Shown here one piece after another: positions 7,020 to 13,828 of a stretch of DNA of 13,828 nucleotides. Source of the stretch: Lentisphaeria bacterium (GTDB taxonomy: Bacteria; Verrucomicrobiota; Lentisphaeria; JABSQK01; UBA12247); assembly GCA_003477185.1 (NCBI GenBank), contig DMTJ01000456.1:1-13828 (forward strand), read 5' to 3'. The notes beneath the pieces were generated by a model. The model ran no database searches, had not been told where the DNA came from, and saw only the letters and a program-made list of their open reading frames with translations. The position numbers and the translations under genes were made by a program. The first letter of the stretch is position 1. Each line of letters starts with the position of its first letter.

Positions 7020-8212
7020 TAGAACAGCATCATGTGTAGCACAGCGGCCACCATCAGCGGGACGCCGAACGCTACTTTGTTGGTCGTCGGTCGGCGCCGG
7101 AGCTTAGCGATAACCCAGGCGGTTACTCCAATAGCGCTTCCCAGAACACAGCCGACAAAGAGAATACGCAGCACCCCGTCTGGGCCAAAGAACGCACCGA
7201 TCATTGCCATTAGCTTCACATCGCCCATCCCCATAGCAATCTGTGGTAAGGTCCACGCCGTCGCCTTCACTGAGATCGCCTCAATCTTCTCCCTCGGCGT
7301 AAACGTCTCGCCAACTTTGACCCCTGTGTCCGTTGCGATGATCTCGACTGGCTCGGCCCCTGTCGGCGTCAGCCGCCCGGTAATGCGAATCTCGTCCTTA
7401 TAACGCGGCAGCCAATCATCCCATTCCCCAGTCTCACCGTCGACAGTCAGAGCGTCCTGCTCAATCAGGATTTCCGCTCCCTCATCTGAACTGTGCTTGC
7501 TCATCGGGAAGAGCAGATCCCCTATCAGGCCTAGAACATACAGGATTCCCCCACCATGGACGATACCTAGAACCAAGTCGACCGTGGCGACAAAGCGAGC
7601 AGACTCAAGGAGGCTGCTCCCAGCCGGCAGGACAAAACTCAGAAACCCATGCGTGAGCATGTGGTGGTGCCGAGATGCGTAATGGCTGTAGTCCAAGAAG
7701 TGGCCAGCTGGCATGGCAATCGCCAGCACCGTTGCCAGAATCAGTCCAGTGACCACGATCGGACTGGGTATCACAAAATGCTCTAGGTCAATCAGCGAGA
7801 TCACCACTGCAGCAGAGACGATAAACCACATCGGGATCAGAGAAGCAAGCGGTAGCCCCGGTTCCCCATAGGGCGATGCAGTTACCTTCAACCAGCACAG
7901 GACGAAGAGGGCACCCACAATCGCCTCGACCAAGGGATACCTGCAGGAGATCGCAGTCTTGCAATACCAGCACCGACCGCGCAGCACAAGCCAGCTAAGC
8001 AGTGGGATATTCATGTACCAGGCGATGTGGGCGTCGCAGCTCGGACAGTGCGATGGGACGATCACCACCGACTCGCGTCTCGGCATTCGCCAGATGCATA
8101 CGTTTCCGAAGCTGCCGATGCACGCACCAAGGAGAAAGGCAGCCAAGCCGAAGAATGGATGCGTCAGATTCCACACCTCATACAACTGAGGGCTGATCAA
8201 TGCATTCAACAT
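7019..8212 (-). CDS. Type IV prepilin leader peptidase/N-methyltransferase with cytoplasmic insertion
   Basis: The 397-residue inner-membrane aspartic protease (A24 family, PilD/GspO type) cleaves and N-methylates type IV prepilins or type II secretion pseudopilins. The methylase-type N-terminal domain has GACIGSFGNVCIWRMP (29-44), a zinc-type pair C56-x2-C59 and C81-x2-C84, and RYPLVEAIVGALF (91-103). The peptidase aspartates are D142 (ISLIDLEHFVIP) and D331 (GMGDVKLMAMIGAFFG). A soluble charged insertion of about 90 residues (237-326) lies just before GMGDVKL; the usual family length is 250-290. The final helices end VAFGVPLMVAAVLHMMLF. ATG 8212 has a perfect AGGAGG 8 nt upstream, the strongest ribosome site seen here, so this is the first gene of the operon with lpxB and the transporter. 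Pilin genes are not nearby. Confidence 0.93.
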   Translation of the reverse strand: MLNALISPQLYEVWNLTHPFFGLAAFLLGACIGSFGNVCIWRMPRRESVVIVPSHCPSCDAHIAWYMNIPLLSWLVLRGRCWYCKTAISCRYPLVEAIVGALFVLCWLKVTASPYGEPGLPLASLIPMWFIVSAAVVISLIDLEHFVIPSPIVVTGLILATVLAIAMPAGHFLDYSHYASRHHHMLTHGFLSFVLPAGSSLLESARFVATVDLVLGIVHGGGILYVLGLIGDLLFPMSKHSSDEGAEILIEQDALTVDGETGEWDDWLPRYKDEIRITGRLTPTGAEPVEIIATDTGVKVGETFTPREKIEAISVKATAWTLPQIAMGMGDVKLMAMIGAFFGPDGVLRILFVGCVLGSAIGVTAWVIAKLRRRPTTNKVAFGVPLMVAAVLHMMLF

Positions 8213-8220
8213 CAGGGGGA

Positions 8221-8226
8221 CCTCCT
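8221..8226 (-). promoter_or_regulatory. Strong Shine-Dalgarno of the prepilin peptidase operon
   Basis: On the minus strand AGGAGG precedes ATG 8212-8210 with an 8-nt spacer. It fixes the start of the prepilin peptidase and contrasts with the absence of visible ribosome sites before lpxB and the transporter. Confidence 0.85.
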
Positions 8227-8928
8227 ATTGGCTGATGGGGCACATAAGACCGGCCCAAAAAACTGGGTCAATACTGCGGAAAAGCTTCAACACGGTCGCC
8301 CCATCCATAGCGGACCAAGCAGCACCTGCTCTCTCCGCAAGAAACAGACTACTACGCGTACTCGATTGAAGATCAATGCTGGCCGAGCGACAGCGTCATA
8401 ATACAGTGCGCGCCCGGGGACACTCGGACTCTATCACCAACTCCCTTCGCTCGGTCCCCAGGGCCCCCGCTGTGGCATTCGCGCGCGGAGCGCCCACGAC
8501 GCAAAAACCCCCGCCTCCGCAAACGACGTGCGTTCACCCCATCGGGTATGTCTACCCGCAAGCTCGTCTCGTCTCTGCGGCCCTCTTTAGTGCCCTACCG
8601 GCTCAGGTCTGCCGTACCGCAGCCTCTTGCGGTGGCACCAGTGATACGAAAGAAGTCGCAGTTCGCGCGGATCGCGGACCTATCCCGGCCTTGGTACGCC
8701 ACTTCGCAAAGCCTTGAGCCTTGTTTAGCACCCGCCACTCTACCTCCGCAACATGGGCGCCCCTTCTCGAGATCGCCGCGCGGCATGGCCCTGCTATACC
8801 TTCCGCTGCCACTACCCGACGGTTGCAGCCTACAAGCGAGCGGCCCAGCAAGTCAGTACGCATTGCCTGAGCCTGCCGATAGAGATCCCATCGTCCCACA
8901 ACTTCGCGAAATAAGCTTGAACATTTCT

Positions 8929-8942
8929 GATATCGCAATATC
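8929..8942. promoter_or_regulatory. Small inverted repeat GATAT-N4-ATATC in the giant gene's promoter region
   Basis: GATAT (8929-8933) and ATATC (8938-8942) are exact reverse complements with CGCA between. TTGAAC (8917-8922) just upstream could be a -35, and TATCTG (8939-8944), 16 nt further on, a poor -10. The repeat would then overlap the -10 like a small operator. Short repeats in A/T-rich DNA are often chance. Confidence 0.2.
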
Positions 8943-8989
8943 TGTATTGGAAATGATACATAGCACAACCGCGCCCTACGTCTTATATC

Positions 8990-8993
8990 GAGG
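8990..8993 (+). promoter_or_regulatory. Shine-Dalgarno GAGG before the giant gene; two possible starts
   Basis: GAGG is 3 nt before ATG 8997 and 9 nt before the in-frame ATG 9003. The spacing suits the second ATG better, which would shorten the protein by two residues (Met-Lys). The signal peptide is unaffected. Confidence 0.45.
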
Positions 8994-8996
8994 TAT

Positions 8997-11900
8997 ATGA
9001 AAATGCAGACTTCATCGAAACCCACCCGATTGCCCCTTCTGGCAATCGTACTGGTCATGCTCTCCGGAATAACTGCAGCAGCAGCCACCGGTATCACCGC
9101 AGTTACCGGCAATTTGGACATGAACACTGGTTCCACCCTCGCGATCGAGATCAACGGAACCACTGCAGGCACTCTCCACGACCAGATCACGGTTTCGGGG
9201 AGTACAGATCTTGATGCCGACAGCGGTGGAGGCGCGACGCTGGATATCCAGCTCGGATACGCGCCGGCAAACAATGACTCATACATTATAATAGACACGG
9301 CGATCACCCACAGTGGCACCTTCAACGGCCTAGCCGAGGGTGCATCCTTCGCTGCCGACGGGACTGTCTTCACGATCAGCTACGCAGGTGGATCCGGCAC
9401 CGACGTGGAGTTGACAGCAAGTGTGCCGTCTGTTTCCTTTTCCACCGCACTGGCTGCGGTCGTCTTCGAAGGCCAAGCTGTAAGCGTTATCGTCACCCGT
9501 ACCGGCGCGACCGGCGCTGCGACCTCCGTGGAAGTGAATGACACCGGTGGCGGCACTGACGCCACCGCAGCAACTGACTACACCGATATCTATCCAGTTG
9601 GCTTGACCTTCGCAATCGGTGAAACCTCGAAGTCCTTCACCTTTACCGCGTTGGCTGCTGGGGGCGTTGGTGAAGGAGACGAGTTCGTAGAGTTTGAACT
9701 CACCGTGCTCTCCAACGCTGAGCCCGTTGCCCCCACCTCCTTGATTGCCACCATTAAGGAATTCAACGCTGTTCCTTACGCGGAGAACTTCGACGGCCGG
9801 ACGGTTGGTGATCAGGCTGCGGATCTCCCTGGCTGGACCGAAGGCACTGCCGGGAATAGCACGATTGTCACCGGCGGCGCCGCCGCTACTGCTCTCGCGG
9901 CCTACGGCGGCACCCAGCCCAACGGTGGTGGCGGCGGAAACTTCCTGGAAGTCGGTGACGAAGCCAGCGTTTACTTCGAACCAGCCACCGGCGTTGTGGC
10001 TGCTGACTTTTTGGTGACAGCCGTTCATCGTTCGAGCGCACCTTCCGTTGATGCAACGGCCACTGCCGGCATCTACTTTACAAGCACTGGCTCGATTGGC
10101 ATTCTTCACAACGATGCTGGCGGCACTGACGAATGGTTGACGCCTACCGCGAACGTTACACTCGCTGATGGTGCGTTTGCCCGCATCGGCCTGATTAAAG
10201 ATTACACCAATGGCCGATTCCAGGTTTGGGTTGATGCCGGTGATGGCACCCCAGTGGCTCTGTCTGATAACACAGACGGCGGTTCGACCCCAAGCAGCGG
10301 CGACGACGGCGGTACTTGGTTCGACATGGTTGGCTCGCCTGCCTCCTTTACCCGCCTCGTGTTTGTGAACGAAGATCCGACGACTCCTTACTATGTCGAT
10401 GCACTCGACGTCAGCCAGCCCAGCGTCACCTTATCTGCTGCTGCTTATGGCGACAACGAAACCGACGCTCCTTCCAGTCAGCTCGTCACGGTCAACCGTA
10501 CTGGCAGTCTTGTCCATGTCCCCATCCTCACATTGACTGACCAGGGTGGCGGTACTGCTATCGCAGGCACCGACTACACAAATACGCCACCAATCGTCAC
10601 AATCTCCTTCGCTAGCGAAGCTACGACCCAGACGGTCAGCTTTCCCGTACTGAACGATACGGTGCCGGAAGCACCTAGTGACGAGACTGTAAACTTTCAG
10701 TTGACGGTCACGGGCGGTGCCAGTCTTGGGGCAACCACAGACGCTGTCTACACCATTACCGATGATGACAACTTCCAGCCGGTCATTGTCGACACTGCTA
10801 CTCCCAGTTTCACAACCACAGAAGATGCTATCTCAGGCGTTTCCTTTACGATTACCGAGGTTGAGGCCGACGTTGCTCCAGGGGTAGACTTGTTCTTCGA
10901 CGGTGATGGAGATCCCCTCGGGTTGGCATTTTACGCGTTTGCCGGTCTTGGCACTTGGGAATTCAGCACCGACAACGAAGTGACCTATGCGACTGTTCCA
11001 ACAGTCAATCTCACGTCCGCACTCGTGCTGAGCGCTGCCCATCACTTGCGTTATACCGGGGATAGCATAAGTGGCGAAACTGCCACAGCTACCTTTTACG
11101 GCTGGGACGCTACTGATGGCGCCCAATCCGGTCGCTTGGTTGACGCATCTGTTCGCGTCAACCTCTCTGCCTTCAGTATTGAAGACGAAGTTCTCAATGT
11201 CGTCGTTGCTTCCATAAACGACCAGACAGCAGCCACCAACTTGACGCAGTTCATTTCCTATAACGAAGATACAACCAACGTCGACTTCACTGACATCGTT
11301 GTGACTGACGTAGACGTTGATGAGCAGATCACCGTCACTCTCACGCTCGATAACGCCACGACCGGCGCGCTCTCCACTGCTTTCGGCGGGACTTACGCAG
11401 CTCCGACTTGGACAATCACCGACTCGGTCGCAAATGTGAATGCAGCCCTGGCGGCCGTCCAGTTCCTTCCTGTGGCAAACAACAACACCGACACGACCGT
11501 GAACATCGTCATCTCAGATGGCCTCGAAGATGCCACCACTACACTGGCTGGGACGATCCTCCTTCACGCAGCTCCTATTAACGACGCGCCAGTGCTGATC
11601 GAGAACGAAGATTACAGCTTTATTTTTACTGAGAATGCCAACGGCGGTGCTGGCAATCTCGTTTCTGCCATCTTGGATCAAAACAACCCAGTCGATCCAA
11701 TCACGGACGTTGATGCCGCCTCAGTTGAGGGTATCGCCATCTATGCCACCAATATCGAGCACGTGAACAACACTGGCGTCTTCCAGTTCTCGACTAACGG
11801 CGGTACCGATTGGATCCCTGTACCGACTCCTTTAAGTCCGGCTGGCGCACTATTGTTGCGTGCTACAGACTTGGTGCGCTTCGAACCTGATACAGACAAC

Positions 11901-13828
11901 GGCACCGAAACAACCTACAGCTTCTATGCGTGGGATCAGACGCCTGCCACAACCGGGCTTCACGGAACCACATTTGACGTCGCCAATGCTGGAACGGGCG
12001 GTACGGCTCCATTCTCTTCCGCGACCGAACTGGTCAGCGTGACCGTTACCCCGGTAAACGATGTGCCTGTCATCACACTCGGAAGCACGACTGTCTTCGA
12101 CACAGACGATCAAACCACAATCAATCCATTTACCAGCGTCGTACTTGACGACGTCGACGAAATCATCTCAGGTGCCAACAACGGCGACCCGCTCGACACT
12201 CTCTCGGTTTCTGTCAGCATTGACAGCTGCTTCAAGGGCACGCTCAGCAACGCCGTGGCCCAAGGGTTCACGGTCGTCGATTCCTATATCAACTTCCAGA
12301 CACGCCGCAGCCAGACCGCGGATGAAACCACCGCGTTGGACGTTGTCGTTCTTCATAGTAAGGTAGCCGGAACCACTACAGCACCAATCTCGGTCACCGT
12401 CGTCGACTCTGGCACTGGCTCAGCTGGTGGCGGCGACTACGCCGCCGCGCTCGCAACTGTTGTCTTTCCGATCGGAGCGGCTGATGGCGACACGGGCGTT
12501 GTCACCATCACACCCAGTGCTGACACCGACACCGAAGGGAACGAGACTGTTGACCTGGCTATCACAACGCTGTCTGGCCCTGCCATTCTCGGCAGTCTGC
12601 TGACCCATGAGGTCTCGATTGCAGACGAAGACAATCCCTTCATCTCCTTCGACTCGACCGGCGTGACCATCGGTGAGGCCGACGTCACCCGGACCGTCAA
12701 TGTGACATTGAGCATTCCAAACGCAGGTGGCCCGCTCGTCAGTGCAGCATACTTCACTGTTAGTGATGCCGCCACTGGCACTGCCACCGTGAATAGTGAC
12801 TACACCGCTTTCACTTCGACTATCCTGACGTTCCCAGCCGGATCTGTCGACGGCGATACACTCTCCGTAACCCTGGACGTTCTTGACGATGTCACCTTCG
12901 ATACATTCGAAGAGACGATCGTATTGGTTCTGACCGCGCTCACTGGTCCAGTGCCACTGACCTTACAGGAGCCTTTTGGTTACACGATCACTGTTCAGGA
13001 TAACGAAACAGCTGGAACCACTGTGCCGATCGTTTACACCATCAGCGGAACGACGACCGCAACGACGACCGCGCTCCAAGGCTTGACCTTTACGCCGACG
13101 AATAACCGGATCATGCCCGGTAGCACAGACATTACCACATTTACAATTTCAGTGACTGATAACGTTGACGCATCAATCGTCCGTGATTCGCAGACACTCG
13201 TTCGCGCACTGTCCCAGAATGATGCTCCTACCTTGACGAATCCCAATCCCATTCATAACATCAACGACAACAAGTTCGTCGCCCCATTCACCGCTGCATT
13301 AGTGAGTGATATAGACAATTACTTTGGGAATCCCGTGGGCTGTCCGAACGCTGGCGTCCATACTCCTGCACAGATTCTCACGATGTCGGTCACTGTCAGC
13401 CCAGCCGACTCAGGTGAAGTGCAACACCGGATTACATCCACCGACGCTGACGATGACGACGACTTTGATCTATGGGTAAGTTCTCCTCAGTCATCTTTCG
13501 ACGGCGTGACCGTAGAGATCCTCGATACCCGTACCGACGGTGGTGCTAATGCAGCATATAATGCAGTGGATAATACTCTGACGATCAACATCACGTCAGG
13601 CGTAACCTGCGCCTTCGCTGTGGTCGAAGCCGTTAATGCAGTCGCCGAGTTCTCCGCCGAGCTTAATCTGTGTTTGAACGACACCACCAACGACGGGAGT
13701 GACCCGGTCACCTCGAAGACAATCACGACGAACTTCGCGCATCTCTCGGAAGTGAGCCCCGGCGTCTATGTCTCCAATAGTGGCAATCGAGATACCGTCG
13801 CAAACTTGCTTTCAGTGTTGAGCTTTCG
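8997..13828 (+). CDS. Giant secreted modular surface protein with Calx-beta and cadherin-like domains, 3' end outside window
   Basis: The frame is open for at least 1610 codons to the right edge, without stop or net frameshift. A signal peptide (about 1-30, core LPLLAIVLVMLSGITAAAA) indicates Sec export. Modules by approximate residue: 31-140, autotransporter-like beta-strand module with GTFNGLAEGASF; 143-257, Calx-beta; 258-475, jelly-roll/concanavalin-like segment starting ENFDGRTVGD; 476-592, Calx-beta ending ITDDDN; 593-740, cadherin-like; 741-859, cadherin-like, ending before PINDAPV; 860-1018, cadherin-like repeat of the 593-740 type, ending PVNDVP; 1019-1095 and 1345-1410, two halves of one cadherin-like module; 1096-1213 and 1214-1337, two Calx-beta domains between those halves; 1411-1610, unclassified, with an aspartate run at 1485-1489 and three of the four cysteines. 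Calx-beta and cadherin folds usually bind Ca2+, so adhesion or surface attachment is likely. No catalytic domain was recognised. The C-terminal anchor or sorting signal is not in view. Confidence 0.88.
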   Translation, partial: MKMQTSSKPTRLPLLAIVLVMLSGITAAAATGITAVTGNLDMNTGSTLAIEINGTTAGTLHDQITVSGSTDLDADSGGGATLDIQLGYAPANNDSYIIIDTAITHSGTFNGLAEGASFAADGTVFTISYAGGSGTDVELTASVPSVSFSTALAAVVFEGQAVSVIVTRTGATGAATSVEVNDTGGGTDATAATDYTDIYPVGLTFAIGETSKSFTFTALAAGGVGEGDEFVEFELTVLSNAEPVAPTSLIATIKEFNAVPYAENFDGRTVGDQAADLPGWTEGTAGNSTIVTGGAAATALAAYGGTQPNGGGGGNFLEVGDEASVYFEPATGVVAADFLVTAVHRSSAPSVDATATAGIYFTSTGSIGILHNDAGGTDEWLTPTANVTLADGAFARIGLIKDYTNGRFQVWVDAGDGTPVALSDNTDGGSTPSSGDDGGTWFDMVGSPASFTRLVFVNEDPTTPYYVDALDVSQPSVTLSAAAYGDNETDAPSSQLVTVNRTGSLVHVPILTLTDQGGGTAIAGTDYTNTPPIVTISFASEATTQTVSFPVLNDTVPEAPSDETVNFQLTVTGGASLGATTDAVYTITDDDNFQPVIVDTATPSFTTTEDAISGVSFTITEVEADVAPGVDLFFDGDGDPLGLAFYAFAGLGTWEFSTDNEVTYATVPTVNLTSALVLSAAHHLRYTGDSISGETATATFYGWDATDGAQSGRLVDASVRVNLSAFSIEDEVLNVVVASINDQTAATNLTQFISYNEDTTNVDFTDIVVTDVDVDEQITVTLTLDNATTGALSTAFGGTYAAPTWTITDSVANVNAALAAVQFLPVANNNTDTTVNIVISDGLEDATTTLAGTILLHAAPINDAPVLIENEDYSFIFTENANGGAGNLVSAILDQNNPVDPITDVDAASVEGIAIYATNIEHVNNTGVFQFSTNGGTDWIPVPTPLSPAGALLLRATDLVRFEPDTDNGTETTYSFYAWDQTPATTGLHGTTFDVANAGTGGTAPFSSATELVSVTVTPVNDVPVITLGSTTVFDTDDQTTINPFTSVVLDDVDEIISGANNGDPLDTLSVSVSIDSCFKGTLSNAVAQGFTVVDSYINFQTRRSQTADETTALDVVVLHSKVAGTTTAPISVTVVDSGTGSAGGGDYAAALATVVFPIGAADGDTGVVTITPSADTDTEGNETVDLAITTLSGPAILGSLLTHEVSIADEDNPFISFDSTGVTIGEADVTRTVNVTLSIPNAGGPLVSAAYFTVSDAATGTATVNSDYTAFTSTILTFPAGSVDGDTLSVTLDVLDDVTFDTFEETIVLVLTALTGPVPLTLQEPFGYTITVQDNETAGTTVPIVYTISGTTTATTTALQGLTFTPTNNRIMPGSTDITTFTISVTDNVDASIVRDSQTLVRALSQNDAPTLTNPNPIHNINDNKFVAPFTAALVSDIDNYFGNPVGCPNAGVHTPAQILTMSVTVSPADSGEVQHRITSTDADDDDDFDLWVSSPQSSFDGVTVEILDTRTDGGANAAYNAVDNTLTINITSGVTCAFAVVEAVNAVAEFSAELNLCLNDTTNDGSDPVTSKTITTNFAHLSEVSPGVYVSNSGNRDTVANLLSVLSF

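Larger units (their letters stand above)
8227..8996. other. Gene-free divergent intergenic region
   Basis: About 770 nt separate the divergent prepilin peptidase and giant surface-protein genes. Reading frames here give arginine-, proline- and alanine-rich low-complexity products with no recognisable domain. Visible items are: a small hairpin in the prepilin peptidase leader (GGCCCA 8252-8257 with TGGGTC 8264-8269, loop AAAAAC); a possible minus-strand -10 box TATTAT (8403-8398) without a good -35; a possible three-way-junction RNA fold at 8590-8638; and an A/T-rich stretch at 8905-8965 directly before the giant gene, in contrast to the C/G-rich remainder. The giant gene's promoter is most likely in that A/T-rich stretch. 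No tRNA or known riboswitch consensus was recognised. Confidence 0.5.

Noticed and set aside
8252..8269. Hairpin with A/T-rich loop in the prepilin peptidase leader as an attenuator
   Set aside because: The 6-bp stem contains a G-T pair, and the T-tract is in the loop rather than after the stem on the minus strand, so it is not a terminator.
8376..8717. Plus-strand frame of 113 codons in the intergenic region
   Set aside because: Low-complexity Arg/Pro/Ala-rich product, no ribosome site and no family resemblance; composition fits random C/G-rich DNA.
8603..9373. Long minus-strand frame (256 codons) across the intergenic region and the start of the giant gene
   Set aside because: It overlaps the well-supported signal peptide and first module of the giant gene, has no recognisable domain or ribosome site, and looks like the complement of alanine/threonine-rich coding DNA.
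9330..10109. Minus-strand frame of 259 codons inside the giant gene
   Set aside because: It is fully antisense to the Calx-beta and jelly-roll coding region, is glycine-rich in composition, and shows no domain.
8997..13828. DNA-level tandem repeats or CRISPR-like array in the giant gene
   Set aside because: Repetition is at the protein-fold level; I see no regularly spaced identical DNA repeats.

Overview
The window reads as a chromosomal piece of a Gram-negative bacterium: a lipid A gene (lpxB) implies an outer membrane, and a prepilin peptidase implies type IV pilus or type II secretion. Three traits together suggest the PVC group, most likely Verrucomicrobiota (Opitutae-like): the form of aspartate carbamoyltransferase, the long-insert prepilin peptidase, and the cadherin-like/Calx-beta surface protein beside a REP-type transposase. 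This assignment is inference; no rRNA or taxonomic marker is present.

Left part (1-3692, + strand). The last 32 codons of a class II lysyl-tRNA-synthetase-like gene, probably EpmA/GenX, enter from the left edge. A single-domain HUH/Y1 transposase of the REP-associated type (RAYT/TnpREP) follows, with the GGGACAGACCCC motif upstream and an intrinsic terminator buried in its 3' end. Then come pyrB and an exported DUF2330-like protein, which overlap by 20 nt and probably form one transcript.

Middle part (3694-8212, - strand). A tight three-gene operon is read right to left: prepilin peptidase, lpxB and an SLC12-type cation-chloride cotransporter homologue. The first gene has a perfect AGGAGG ribosome binding site. 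The other two have none visible and overlap the upstream gene by 1 and 19 nt, so translational coupling is likely. The operon converges on the DUF2330-like gene with a 1-nt gap, and a perfect 9-bp inverted repeat lies across both stop codons.

Right part (8213-13828). A 784-nt gene-free divergent intergenic region precedes one very large + strand gene that stays open to the right edge (at least 1610 codons). It encodes a secreted modular beta-sandwich protein: signal peptide, autotransporter-like beta-strand module, Calx-beta domains, a jelly-roll-like module and several cadherin-like modules. The most notable point is that one cadherin-like module seems to be split in two by a pair of Calx-beta domains. 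No CRISPR array, tRNA, rRNA or defence/toxin system was found. I do not see strong evidence of a wholly new system; the giant mosaic surface protein and the transposase-terminator junction deserve most attention.
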